In this document: positions 13,301-28,300 of the stretch, piece by piece
Position numbering within the stretch: position 1 is the first letter of the stretch
Layout: the number at the start of each line of letters is the position of its first letter
Assembly (NCBI RefSeq): GCF_000003815.2
Contig: NC_049990.1
Coordinates: forward strand, 4,527,803-4,591,802
Source of the DNA: Branchiostoma floridae
Taxonomy: Eukaryota > Chordata > Leptocardii > Amphioxiformes > Branchiostomatidae
Length of the DNA stretch: 64,000 nucleotides
Reading direction: 5' to 3'
Notes under the pieces: model-generated
What the model saw: the letters and a program-made list of their open reading frames with translations, nothing else
Databases searched by the model: none
Told to the model about the DNA's origin: nothing
Program-made: the position numbers and the translations under genes

Positions 13301-16300
13301 ACATGTATGTCAGGTGTAGGCTTCTTGATCTGCCCTTATCCTGAATGAACCATAATTTTTCTATTGCTATAATGACACTGGTTGCAGCTCCAATAGACCA
13401 AATCTAAGCAGATCTAATAAAACATCAGAATACAAAGAACAAAAGCGTCCCTACCAGGCTGTGTAGTGAGGTCCAGGGTCCTCTTCTTGGTGCTAAGCAC
13501 CCTGGGATTGAGGCGGGGCATGACATTAGGCCTGTCCATCAGCCACTCCAGCAGGTTCATGGAGTTGGTCAGCTCACTCTGGCAGAGAAAAAAAAACATT
13601 TTTCCACGTCTTTAAAACTGAACATGGACTTGAGTTGGTGGGGACGTAATTTTGTGGTAGGAAGAAAATGAGAGTATTTGCAGTCACTGTGGTTTTATGT
13701 TCCCTACAAAAACCTTGAAAATAAAACTGAAGCAGAAATTTCAAGAACTACACTTGTCTAGGTATTGATAGATGTAAAGATAGGCCATAGTATATCCAAT
13801 ATATTTTATGAAATTAAAACTCAAGGGTCTACAGGTTTAAGGTCCCTATTATAAAATAGCAAAGAGTTGAAGCTAGTGCTTTCTTCCAATAGGCACAGTA
13901 TCAAATCAAATCAAAATTGGAATGAAAGGGGCAGGGCACTACTTTGAGAGAGGTGGAAATTCTAGCCAAGACAAACTAACAGTCTGTCTCCTTACCATGT
14001 ACACAGCCCGCTGTAGTTCGGGGGTGATGCCCAGGATCTTACTGACCACAGACTCCTCAAAGTTCTCAGGAGAAATCTGCAGAAATTATGAGTCAACCAT
14101 TAGATGAGACTCACAAGGTAAAATGAAAAAGGCATTTCTCATGTTCACTTAGTGTACTTGACTTGTACATCTTTAAGATTAAAAAAAAAGGTGCAAAAAA
14201 TTTTATTGACCAACAATTGCATAGGGTACAATGTATGGCAACCAATAACAACTACTAGCTAATATAGACAATGGTACTACAAGGCCACATACAGAACAAT
14301 AAAATATTATCAATAACAGCAGTCATGTATAAGTGATCTATTCTCACATTTGGAATAAAGTATAAAAAAATTGACCTACATAGGTGGATATATATCTCAA
14401 GGAAAGATATCAAATAGATTTTCAGTTGTAAAACTATTGAAACTAAACTACTGAAACTAAACTAAAAGAACAGCTGTTAAAAGAAATGCATCCTGACCTC
14501 TTCCTCTGTGAAGGGCACCCCATTCATCAGCACCTGTGGCAGTGGACCCAGTCCTGTCCTCTGGTAGAACTGTCGTCCTGCCTAAACAACAAACAAACAA
14601 ATAAATAAACAAACATATCTAATGTCAGCTAAAACACAAACCTATGATATTTGGATCGATGAAACTTGAATTCAATCCAATTCAATATGAGGATGTGGCT
14701 AGTGTTTTTTATAGATATGCAATCACAACAGAATGGATAAACTACACATTCAATCCCTGTCCTTGGTGCTGAATACACCATCCATACACTGCACATTTAT
14801 CAATACTCTATATTAACTTCGATATTAACTCTAACAACTTCATGGCCTATATACAATTGAAGCAATCTAATAGTTCCTGCATTCCAGCCAACTTATAGTG
14901 TTGCAGATACATGAATATTATACAATGTACATGTACATGCGCTGAAAAAGTAGCATGTAAAATGTATGTGCCCAAAAGTCATGTGGAAAGCTATAACTTG
15001 TACTCACCCTTCTCTTGTCATCATAGTCAGTGTCAGCAGCGATGACATCAGCGATATCGTCTCCAGGGTACTTCCTGCGGAACTTCTCCTTGATGTGGTC
15101 CATCTCCAGCAGACTGTCCTTGTTTCTGGCCAGGCTGTAAACCTGAAACATCCACAAATGTTCATAAGTCCCATTTAACCATAAGTCCCAGTTAACCATA
15201 CGTCCCTGTTAACCATACCTACTAGAAGCTAATGAGAAGGCCTTGGCCTGGCTGCAGTACTGGCATGGAACGATATGATGATGATAGGTCACATTTTAGC
15301 TCATTGCAAAGTTTTTTCTTCCCAAAATGCTCTTGTTTCTAACAGACTGTCCTTGTTTCTTCTGGCCAGACTATAAAGCTAGGAAGTCCACAAAATTTAT
15401 GTTATAACCTACCATTTAACCATTCTAGCTCACTGCAAGAATTTTTTCTACACAAAATGCTGTTGTTTCTAACAGACTGTCATTATTTCTGGCCAGGCTG
15501 TAAACCTGGAAAATTCCACAAATAACCATAGAGAATCCAAATTGAACCTCTCACCAATGAAAAACTGTAATCTGTTAACCTAAATAGCAAAACTCCTTAA
15601 TGTGCCAAACACAATCCTTAATTGCATGGGATCTAAGAAATAAGATTCACCATCACCAGTGCTACCAGCAAGATCTATTAGGTTTTATTTTTATGAAAAC
15701 AACAGCAAAAATCTGACTGGACTGGTTCACATTCCAAGGTTTGAAATCATCAATGGGCTATATATTTGACTCAAATGCAGATGACCACTGAACCAATGGC
15801 ATCACCTAAATATGATCTGTACTTACAGAGTTGAGCCATAGGAAGGCCTTGTCGCTGCCCTGGTCCTGCTGGATGAAGTTGTAAGCCCTGATCAGGGCTA
15901 CGCCCACATCGTCCTGTCCTTCCACATCCTTATCATCATTCACCACAAACACAAGGCCAATCCTACAGGAGAGAATTAAAGTTACTGATATAGGGAAATA
16001 AAAACAAAAGAGATGAATCCAAAAATATAGAACAATGGATGTGTTATGTCAGGTTCAAAACACAGCTTGATGAGCAGTTTGAGAGGCTTTGAAAATTTGG
16101 TTTCTTGATAAGTTATCCATATTTCACCTTAAAGAAAATGATTGAAACTGAACAATTTTATGTGAAAAAGACCTCAGAGATAACATATACTAAGGAACGG
16201 TTGAGGATTAACTTTGATTCAGGTCCAACTCTGTAAGAGTATAAAAAAAAGGATATATATCCTGTAGAACAGATCAGCCAGCTTCATTAGCTGATACGAG

Positions 16301-19300
16301 ACAGCTGCCTTCTACACTGTCACAACAGTATGATACAACAAATCCTGGAATCATTACCTGACTGGAGCCTGGTTCCTGTAGAACAGGTCAGCCAGCTTCA
16401 CCAGTTCTCCTGCCTCCTTCTGCAGAGGGTCCAGGAAAAACACCTGGACAAAAACAGGAAGAGCAACACAAGTTGGAAATGTATAGTATTGGGTCAATTA
16501 ATGCTTTGCTGATGATTCCATTGGACACTAAGCTTGCTTTACAAATCAAAGGAGTGTCCTTATCTTTTATTCTTGTTTTGGCACTTCTTTTGCAATTGAC
16601 TCACAAGTTCTAACTGGTGATAAGATATTGAAGAGAGCAAGATTTTTACAGCCCATGTCACACATAGCTGACCATGGCCTCCCAACTTTCTCCAGACCAT
16701 GGTTGGGAGTTAGTCATAAGCAAGGGCATCTGTCGTTGGGAGTTGTTTTGCAAGGTTGCCTACTAATCCTCTACAGTTACCTGTAGCAGCCAACTTCCGG
16801 TATGAAATATAAAAAATGAAGTCAGGAAGACATCTTGTGCTTGGCTGATCAGGGGAGCAAACTGAAACTAGAATAGTCAAGTCTAGGGAAGGTCCTGAAT
16901 TTGTCACAGGATTCTAAAGAGGGAACAAGCCAACAACTGTAATATATGTCAACCATAAAAACAGCTTTGTGTACAGATTAATCTGTAAGTTTGCAGATTG
17001 TCCCCACTCACCATGTGGTACATGTTCTTGCGTATGTGCCTGAGCATGCCCGGGAACATGGGCCTCAGTAACTCCTGCAGGTTGGACGGCCAGCTCTTGT
17101 ACTGGTAGTCTTTCTCAAGGTCATTGATCCACTACAAAAATTGAGAAATTCAAGGTCATTATCAGACTGAGAAGCTTGGTGTATACTTGGTGACATTTTT
17201 AGCCAGTTACAACAAGCAAGACCGTCCTTTTACCACAATACAAATTAAGAGTTTAAGCCATCACATATTTTGTAGATTCTTCTTGAAGATTACTCCTCAA
17301 AAGTATCATACTAACTCAGTGTGTATCAAGTCCAAATCCTAAAATAAACAAGTTGAACATGATCACTTTACAATTTTGCAGTTCAATTCTACACAGCTTT
17401 TGCACCACATGGTCACACTGCTTGGGTAAGCTTTCTGTCTTGTCAATGTTAACAGTGCCAAATTTTCCCTATGTTTTAAAGGCGGAAAGGTTTCCTTTTC
17501 ACTGTCATACAAATCTGCCCACTCACATGTACAGCATGGTCCCTGATGTCTATGGCGTAGTTATCCACTTCTGAATCAACAGGCAGGTACAACAGCGACT
17601 TCAGGTCGTCTTCCTGGAATACATGAATAAGAGTCGCCGTCTTAATTCAACATCAGAATTGGTCAAACAGATGCAGGGCTGTCTCCAGGACCCATCCTTC
17701 CATCGTTGGACGGAAATTTGCATGTTGGGATGGAAAATAATTTTATGCCATCCTTCCCAAAAGTAAAATGAACCTGTTGAAAATGTACTTTCATAAGCTT
17801 GAAATGACTTATTCAACCAGGAAAATCAACAACATTGGCTCCCAACAATGAGTGGGACGTCAAGAAAGTTTAAGCTGGGGACAGTCCCTAACAGGTGACA
17901 AAATATGTTTAAAAGAATATTAAGAAAATCTTGTCTGTCATATTTTGCGTAGCAGGTGTTCTACTTACCCTGATCCCTAGTGACCACAGTCCCTCCATCA
18001 GCTTTACCTCGTTCTTGATGGTGTCTAAGAGTCTTTGGAAGAAATATGAAGATTTTGTTACAACATACTGTAGCAACACTGTTGTGATACACTGTATGTA
18101 TGTAGATAATGAAATACTTTGTTACAACGGGCGCTGTCTACCTAGTCCATGAACGTTAATGAAGGTTTGACAGCTAGGTAACAAGATATGCAAAATAGCT
18201 CTCGATCAGGTAGCAACTGGATATGATTTTGGATTTAGTCCCTGTAGTTTTCAGCTTTGTAACCTTGCCCTACAAATGTAAATGGGTATCCCTCGATATA
18301 CAGTCAAACCATAAACTAGTAAATCAAACTGAAATGATAACAGGAAAACTCACAGGAAAGGATCCACAATGTCCAGGTCCACATGTAGCCCATTGATCAG
18401 CAGAGCTGATTCACCAGCACCCATGTCTAGGGTTTCTGAAAACACCTGAAATATTCGGCAGAAGAAATATATAAATATATCATTTATTTGCAATTTCCAT
18501 TTGTAATCCTGTGAATATCATTGTATCTCTTGGCTAGATGAGCTTAATTGAGGGGTAGCCTGCTTAAGAATTTCATCTGACTGGTCAGAGAGATTGTTCT
18601 TTTTGAGAGGAAGGGGAGGGGTGTTCAGTATAATGGGAGGATGTATTTAAGGACAGAGAGGGTTAAAATGGAATTATTTCATCTTTCCATAACCAAGCAA
18701 CATCTAGGGCTCACCTTCTGGTTGTCTTGTATTTCCTTCCTGACTTCATCTTGGACTTGTGTTCTTACAAGGGACCTGGGGACGGAAGAAAAAATTGATG
18801 GCAATGTATGATCTCATTATCAAGAATATCCGTTTACAATCACCACTAGTACTAATGATTCTAATTTTCAACGAAACATATAGAGTTGTACAGGGAGACA
18901 TTTTCACTGCACCTGGCCTGTGTGGGGAAGTTCTGACTGACGTCTCTCATCACTCGCAATGCATCCTGGGGAGATGAAGAAACAATCCGCTGGGCGGCCT
19001 GGAAACTCAGGTCCTGAATCTGCCAGACCTTGAGAGGAGCCATCTCGTTGGTGCTCTCGATCAGGTAGGAACGGAACGTCTTTAGCTTCTCTTTCAAGTC
19101 TGGATACAGTTGTCTGCAAGGTCAAGTACAGAAACCGAACTGTTAGCGATCCTCCTTTTGGGTCATGAGCTTGGGGGATTCCATGAACTACATGTACAGG
19201 TATCAAAAAATGAAACCTGTTGTTATCAAATAATGTTTATGGACATGTTGTGACAGGTGTAATATAGCAAGCAGACACAACATGCTTTTTATGCCAAATG

Positions 19301-22300
19301 GTGGTTATACAGTAATCTCCAAGCAGATCCTACGGTAGCATAAGATAGTATCAAAAGCTGGCAGAGGAGTGAAGCCGGCGTAGGAGTGTGTATGCGACCG
19401 GTGCCTATTTGACCCCCTTTGGCCGGCTTTTTTTCTTGGCCAGCTTTGATCTTATGGCACCATAGGGTCTGCTTGGAGATTAGTTATACAGGCTATTCAG
19501 ATTAAGTTTGTACACAAAGGTTGGTAGATAACTGATGCTATGTGGTTCATATGTCTTATTTTGTTCTTGTAGATTTCAAAGTTGTTTAGGTCTTCCTAAC
19601 TCACCTGAGTTTCTTAAAGATGAATCCTTCCACCTCATCTTCACCCTCCACCTCCACTTCCACACCTGGTGCATCACCTGGGAATTATAAAAACTTGTTA
19701 AAAACCAAAGATGGGAGAAATATGTATACTACATTATACATATCATTTTTAGGGGGCCAAAATCTGATCAGAAAGTTTCTAAAACACTGAACTTAAGTTA
19801 TCTGAATACAGAGTAAGATTATGTGGACATACATGTGTTACGTTCTCGTTGTTGTGACAGAAGAGTTGTTAATCCAATTGTACACTGTCATGTGTGCTCA
19901 GTGCTCTGAGTCAGGAGCCAAAGAGATGGAACTGGAGACTTACATGTATGTTACTTAGCTTAAGTATTGGCTGAGCTTTTAGTATTCAAAGTACTATGTC
20001 TGGTACCTTTGCAGTTATTGTGAGGGGTGCTGTCTTAGCTATTTTACTGGCAGTACAACTGTATTTACCTTGCACTTTGCTGTCGTCCACAGCCTTGTAC
20101 TCAGTACTCTTGATGGCCAGCTCCACTCCATAGCCAGACAGACGCACCTTCCTGTCTGGTCGCACCTGGACAAAATGGAAATGTTATTTCAATGTACCAA
20201 GTATGTCTTGTAAAAAGATAATTATTACAAATTGCATTCAACATATAAACTCTAAGAGCTAGACTTACAGAATGTCACAGTCTATTTTTCCACCAATACA
20301 ATGTAATTTGAGAGGTTTTGACAATATTTTTACATCAAAATAGTACTTTTTCTGTATCTGTATCTGTATCTGTATCTATATAGCCGGTATAACTGCCGCT
20401 CGGCGTAACACACCATCTTTGCAGGCACGCGGCGCAGCAGCAGCCGGCTATATTACACCGAACGACTTTTTGTTGTCTCTCTCAGCCCATATCAATAATT
20501 ATTTGTCAGTGCATTCATGTTTAATTTGAAACAGAGAAGACAAAAAACTGGTTACATAATCTTGCAATGTTTGGGACATTTTCAAAACTTAAAAATAATT
20601 CCAAATAGTGAGAATAAGGAACTCAGCCTTAGAAACAGACCTTGATGTAGTGCCTTAAGACATAGTTGATGTCTCCCCTGTCCGCCATGTCCCTTAGGAC
20701 AGTGTGGAAGTCCTTGAAGGCCTGCGTGCCCAGCTCTGCGTACAGGATAACTACAGGGACATCAGGTGAGGTGCCTGGGTACTGGTGGTCTACCTTGTAC
20801 AGGTATGGTCTTTGTCTGGGAGGGGGAGGAAGGTAATTACCAAATCTGTTGTAAAAAAAATTCTGTAAATATATTTCAACTTGAAAGGATAACTAACAGT
20901 AGGTTTTGAAAAGGACATCCTTTAAGAGACTTAGAGATACATGTACATTTGTACTTCTAACATACCCGGTAGTCACTGTAATCATTTTTACAATTCAAGG
21001 GTACAATGTTGGAACTCACTATTTTTACAGCCATTTGACTGATACAATATTTGTTAGAAAGGCATGCTGCTCATGTAATGCTATTTTCAATTTGGTCATA
21101 ACACATGTATGTAGTCATAGATATGTTTGACTGTTGGAAGACCTCCTTTCAAGATCTTAAGTAAGAACTCTAGAAATCTGCATTTTTGCAAGTGGTACAT
21201 GTAAATATCAGGTCTCTCTTGAAAATTGATTGACTTCAACTGTAGGGCAACCCTTTAGATTTATTAATAAATGGAGAAAAAAAGGTATTTTTGCAACTGA
21301 CCTTCCAGAGGCAGTGTCCACCATACCCTGAACCCTGCTGGGGTCACAGGTCATCTGGTTGTGCACGTCCACAAATGCAGGGCAGTCTGGGATAGATGGC
21401 AGGTCATCAACCAACTGTCGTAGGAAAAGGTAGGAAGGAAAGTAATATTGTAAATGAAGGTACATTATAACATTGCTTTAAAAACTTAAATGGTTCACCT
21501 TGATACAAGATAACTGCTTAACCTTCCTCTTTGACTAGCCTGACTAAAATCGAGCTCCTAGTGGCCGGCTGTGCAGTTGCTACTAGGGTACCAGTACAAA
21601 AAATTCAGGTCCAGGTCCGGTTCAGGTCCAAAGGATCAGGTCCAGGTCCGGACCTGAACCTGGAACTGATTCAGTATGACTCATACCAATGGCCCATTTC
21701 ACTACAAAGAAATCTGTTTGGTGGAGTATTAGACTCACACTGGCATTTTAAAATCCTATAATACTAACTGCACCTGTACAATTGACTGTAAAACTTGGTA
21801 GAAATGACTATAAACTATACTCTATTTCACTCTTGTTAGTTTCTTCCACTTGCAAGCACCAAAATGTGTGAATGCCTGATCAAATAATCTGTTAATTTCC
21901 TAATAGACCCAACATCCGGTCTACCTAATTTTTTCAGGTCCGTTTTTTCTGGACCGGTCCAATGAGAAAAAATGGGTTTGTACCGGTACAGCGTACTAGT
22001 ACCCAGCCCTAGTTGCTACCACCTAGGTTCCAGCCAGCAAGAGATTGTGTAAACAGTGTAATGTTCCTTATACAACATATACTTACATGAGCGAACATCT
22101 CCACAGTAGGAGAGTGGGCCCGCAGAGCCAGCGTGAAGCGCAGAACTTTGACCTGTGCCTCGGACAGGACTCCATGGGTCAGCTTCTGGATGTAGTGGTG
22201 GTACGAGTGGTCCGATTCTGAGGGACAAAAATTTTGAAATTAATATTTGTTTTAATTGACATAGCAGAAAAAAGTTACTGTAATCTAAACTCAATATTTT

Positions 22301-25300
22301 CTTATCAAAGTTTGATTGTAATACGTTTGTATTTGCATGAAAGCTCATCTCATAAAACTCATAAAAGTAATAAAATTCATGAATGTGACAAAGCTAGATA
22401 TTGGAATTACAGGAAACAACACATGTCACTTTATTACAGCAAAACTAGCTAGATTTTTTGCCACACTTTTAATCAACATTGCATATTTTTTCTGCTATTT
22501 TACAGAGTGAGTATAGTAAAAGTTTCCTTACGTGATGTAATCTTTTCTGGGTCAGCGTCTGCGACTTTGTTGGCAAAACTCCAGAATGCATCATTGCTCT
22601 CCTGAGCAAGGAACTCACTGAAAGAAAAAAAAGAGTTAGAAAGGCTATTAGTACAACATCCAGGCACTTTTCATCTTATTTCATCAAAATATATATATAT
22701 AGCAAATCAACTTTCTATTCAGCCCATCAAACTGTATCTATTACTGTAAATGCAGAAATGTTCGCGGTGGATTAATATTCGCGGTTTTCGCGGCGGCCGC
22801 TTCACCGCGAATTTAAAACCACCGCGAACATTTTTCCATAAAGGTAAGTGACTACAGTGCATGGTGCTACCGCGAAATTAAAACCACTGCGAAAAGTCCA
22901 TTTTCCCGCTACCGCGAAATTAAATCCCCGCGAACTTAAATGCATTTACAGTATATAAAATTGTGAAGAGTTCAAAAGTTTCAGAAACACAAATTGAATA
23001 GCTTTAGAGTTTCTTTTTTTTCACAATCAACAATCCACAAACAACCATGACTGCCAGCCACATTTTTCAGGTGCTGAAAGTTGAGGCCTTCAGGGCCAGG
23101 TAAGCTGCCTTGCCTTAGCCCTCACAGCTCCCCTCCTCAGTGATTAGTCCCCCAAGCAGACCCTACGGTGCCTTAGAGATAGCATCAAAGCTGGCCAAGG
23201 AGTATAGCCGGCCAAAGGGAGTCAAACAGGCACTGGTTCCCGGCTATACTCCTTGGACAGCTTTGATGCTATCTTATGCCACACTGTAGGATCTGCTTGG
23301 AGATTAATCATTACTCAGCGATACCCCAGTTGGGGTGGTTCGAGGGTACCTCGAAGAAGAAGAGACGAAGAAACTTTGACCCACCTGGCTTCCAGCAACA
23401 ATGGAGTGTCCCTCCATTTAGCATCTAGTGTGGCCACAATAGACTTGGACTTGGCTTCTGCTGTAAGAATGACCCCTGATAGAACTGTCACCAGGACAAA
23501 CAACATGCTGTGGTATCCTAGTTTTGTGGTATTCTGTAGGACAAAAAAAAAGAAAAATAAAGAAAAAATGACATTTTGGGAGTTGTTAGCTTAATGCAAT
23601 TCTTTAATGTATTACCATATGCTACAGACTGTAACATAAACTCTAATAATTCTGCTAGGTACCTTAAGACCGCTGCTAAGGAAGGTTGATTAACTAAAGA
23701 TCTACAAATGCAATGAGCAATACCAAATGTATGCAAACTTCAGGGGTGCAATATATTTTAGAAGATATATTTAATTGGCCCTCTAAGGATACTGAAAGAA
23801 TTGGCATTTAAGCTACAATTTATAGACTAATGCACGAAATAACAAAGATTTATAAATCACAGATGTCAAACAAACTTCAACTCCCTGCATGCATGATTTG
23901 TAGGTGGCATTGCTTGGCAAAAGTGTAGAGCTAACACACACCATAACATATGCACTATTAACAGGTGTCATATTGCACACAGACAAGTGGTTAGAACTGA
24001 GAGGATCCTGAGAAAAGGGAATGTTGTAACAGCTGGGCTGAGGAAGGCCAGAAACTATATATTCTAGGTCAATTTGGTAACTATGGTTAAACTTTTGTCA
24101 TCCAAAGCAAGCACGCAAGTTTTCATCTCATTATAGCGACTTATACTAATGACATCATACCGTAAAACAAAAATATGTGCAACGGTAAAATCGAATGTTT
24201 AGGTTGGACATTTATTTTGGACTTGGCCGAACGCAATTATCTCCAGCGATACGGGTAATACGTTTATCTATACGTCGTTTTCCTACGCAAAATTCATGCT
24301 AACTCATTGATCAATTCCGGCAACGGGCACTCATTGATCAAAGAGCAATTTTAACCCAAACGTTTGACATTTACTTTGAATTTTTGGGGGGAGGGGGACG
24401 CGAATCCGGAAGTCAATAATACAACATGGCAGACGCGTGTCGAGCTGTTGGACGCCCGTTTGAGGCACTTGACATGGTCACGTAAAAAAAAGATTAAAAA
24501 ATTGCGGTGGGCTAAATCAGGCTGTCAAAGGTGTCCCCGTAATCCCCACGAGTTGTTCTATCTGCCTTGTGAATCTCAAGCGATGGACTTTTACGAGAAA
24601 GTATATATTTGATGTCAAAGTTGACCGATTTTCGACAGCTTTTTCCTATGGTTTCGCCATTGTTTTCAAGCCGAAATACGCACCGTATGGGGGTTTCGGG
24701 GTGTCCGCTTAGTGGGCGAGGTTCAACTGTTTCCGGGTCACGCTATACCGTTGCGGCAGTCACTCGGGACCTCACTCGGTAGTGTACACAAGTACTTTTG
24801 ATGGTGCTGTCAGCGTTTTATCATGTTACGAAGTAATATTGAAATGTCTTTGAAGTATAAGACAGCACTATGATCTGTAAGGTGTTATTCCAATAGGTTG
24901 CGTCGTGGGTAAAGTGAACTGTAGGTAACGTTACCCGACGAAGGCTTTTTACATCTGACTGTTAACTGTTGAAGATATTAAATACATTGCTCGCGCCTGA
25001 CTGAAGGATTAACTAAGATTAGAACAGTATATAGCTAATTAATAGAGAAAAACGTGTTCAGAAGAGAAACTGCCAATTTGAATGACACAAAAATTAGCGC
25101 CGTAAGAATTGTAACGTTATATAGCTAACTTGTAGCGGAAAACGTGTTCAGAAGACAAACTGTGTCAATTTGAATGACACATCTAAAGGACCGTTGTGCG
25201 CTGCATTAAGTGTATATAGCTAACTAATAGCGAAAAACGTGTTCAGAAGAGAAACTGTGTCAATTTGAATGACAGACTTACAGAACAGTAAGAACTATAA

Positions 25301-28300
25301 CGTTATGTAGCTACATGTAATAGCGCAAAACGTGTTCAGAAGACAAACTGTGTCAATTTGAATGACACACTTGCAGATAGCGCAATAAGAACTGTACATA
25401 GGTAACTCATAGCGGAAAAAGCGTTCAGGAGACAAACTGTGTCAATTTGAATGACACACTTACAGGTAGCGCAATAAGAAATGTATATAGCTAACTCATA
25501 GCGAAGTGTAACGTGATCAGAAGACAAACTGTGTCAATTTGAATGACACACTTGCAGATAGCGCAATAAGAACTGTATATAGCAAACTAATAGCGGAAAA
25601 GTGTTCAGGAGACAAACTGTGTCAATTTGAATGACACACTTAAAGGTAGCGCAATAAGAAATGTATATAGCAAACTAATAGCGGAAAAAGTGTTCAGGAG
25701 ACAAACTGTGTCAATTTGAACGACAAACTTGCAGATAGCGCTATAAGAACTGTATATAGCAAACTAATAGCGGAAAAAGTGTTCAGAAGACAAACTGTGT
25801 CAATTTGAATGACACACTTGCAGATAGCGCAATAAGAAATGTACATAGCTAACTCTTAGCGAAGTGTAACGTGATCAGAAGACAAACTGTGTCAATTTGA
25901 ATGACACACTTGCAGATAGCGCAATAAGAACTGTATATAGCAAACTAATAGCGGAAAAGGTGTTCAGGAGACAAACTGTGTCAATTTGAATGACACACTT
26001 GCAGATAGCGCAATAAGAACTGTATATATAGCAAACTAATAGCGGAAAAAGTGTTCAGGAGACAAACCTTGTCAATTTGAATGACACACTTACAGGTAGT
26101 GCAATAAGAACTGTATATAGCAAACTAATAGCGGAAAAAGTGTTCAGGAGACAAACTGTGTCAATTTGAATGACACCCTTGCAGATAGCGCAAGAAGAAC
26201 TGTATATAGCAAACTAATAGCGGAAAAAGTGTTCAGAAGACAAACTGTGTCAATTTGAATGACACACTTACAGATAGCGCAAGAAGAAATATATATAGCT
26301 AACTCATAGCGAAGTGTAACGTGATCAGAAGACAAACTGTGTCAATTTGAATGACACACTTGCAGATAGCGCAATAAGAACTGTATATAGCAACTTAATA
26401 GCGGAAAAGTGTTCAGAAGACAAACTGTGTCAATTTGAATGACACACTTGCAGATAGCGCATAAGAAATGTACATAGCTAACTCATAGCGAAGTGTAACG
26501 TGTTCAGAAGACAAACAGTGTCAATTTGAATGACACACTTGCAGATAGCGCAATAAGAACTGTATATAGCAAACTAATAGCGGAAAAAGTGTTCAGGAGA
26601 CAAACTGTGTCAATTTGAATGACACACTTGCAGATAGCGCAATAAGAACTGTATATAGCAAACTAATAGCGGAAAAAGTGTTCAGGAGACAAACTGTCAA
26701 TTTGAATGACACACAGGTAGCGCAATAAGAAATGTATATAGCTAACTCATGGCGAAGTGTAACATGTTCAGAAGACAAACTGTGTCAATTTGAATGACAC
26801 ACTTGCAGATAGCGCAATAAGAAATGTACATAGCTAACTCATAGCGAAGTGTAGTGTTCAGAAGACAAACTGTGTCAATTTGAATGACACACTTGCAGAT
26901 AGCGCAATAAGAACTGTACATAGCTAACTCATAGCGGAAAAAGCGTTCAGGAGACAAACTGTGTCAATTTGAATGACACACTTGCAGATAGCGCAATAGG
27001 AAATGTACATAGCTAACTCATAGCGGAAAAAGCGTTCAGGAGACAAACTGTGTCAATTTGAATGACACACTTGCAGATAGCGCAATAAGAACTGTATATA
27101 GCAAACTAATAGCGGAAAAGTGTTCAGAAGACAAACTGTGTCAATTTGAATGACACACTTACAGATAGCGCAATAAGAAATGTACATAGCGAACTCATAG
27201 CGGAAAAAGCGTTCAGGAGACAAACTGTGTCCATTTGAATGACACACTTGCAGATAGCGCAATAAGAACTGTATATAGCAAACTAATAGCGGAAAAGTGT
27301 TCAGAAGACAAACTGTGTCAATTTGAATGACACACTTACAGATAGCGCAATAAGAACTGTACATAGCTAACTCATAGCGAAGTGTAACGCGTTCAGTTGA
27401 CAAACTGTGTCAATTTGAATGACACACTTGCAGATAGCGCAATAAGAACTGTATATAGCAAACTAATAGCGGAAAAAGTGTTCAGGAGACAAAGTGTGTC
27501 AATTTGAATGACACATTTATAGAACAGCGATGTATGTAAGAACTGTATATATCAAACTTAAAGCAAAAAACGTGTTCAGAAGACTACCTGTGTCAATATG
27601 ACACATTATAGAACAAAGCTGTTAGAACTGTATATAGCAAACTAATAGCGAAAAACGTGTTCAGGGGACAAACTGAGTCAATTTGAATGGTACACTTGCA
27701 GAATAGCGCCGTAAGAACTGTATATACATGTAGCTAGCTTAAAGCAGAAAGCGTGTTCAAGAGACAAACTGTGTCAATTTTAATGACACACTTACAGAAT
27801 AGCGCCAAAAAACTGTATATAGCTAACTTAAAGCATAAAGTGAGTTCAGAAGACTACCTGTGTCGATTTGAATGACACACCTATAGAATAAGCACTGTTA
27901 CAACATGTATATATATTTAACTAACAGCGCAACGTGTTCAAGAGACAAACTGTGTCAATTTGAATGACACATTATAGAACAGTGCTGTAAGAACTTTATA
28001 TAGCAAACTAATAGCAAAAAACGTGTTCAGGAGACAAGCTGTGTCAATTTGAATGACACACTTACAGAATAGCGCCGTTAAAACAGTATATAACTAACTT
28101 AAAGTGAAAAGTGTATTCAGTAGACTACCTGTGTCAATTTGAATGACAGATTTATAGAAAAGTGCTGTAAGAACTGTATATAGCGGAAAACGTGTTCAGG
28201 GGACAAACTGTGTCAATTTGCATGACATACTCACATCATAGCGCCGTAAAAACAGTACATAGCTAAACAATTAAAAAAAACGTGTTTAGGATACAAAATG

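Noticed and set aside
24364-24612. Independent small gene at the left end of the foldback element
   Set aside because: The frame crosses the proposed element boundary and has no splice context. It is treated as a property of the inverted repeat and reported only as a finding.
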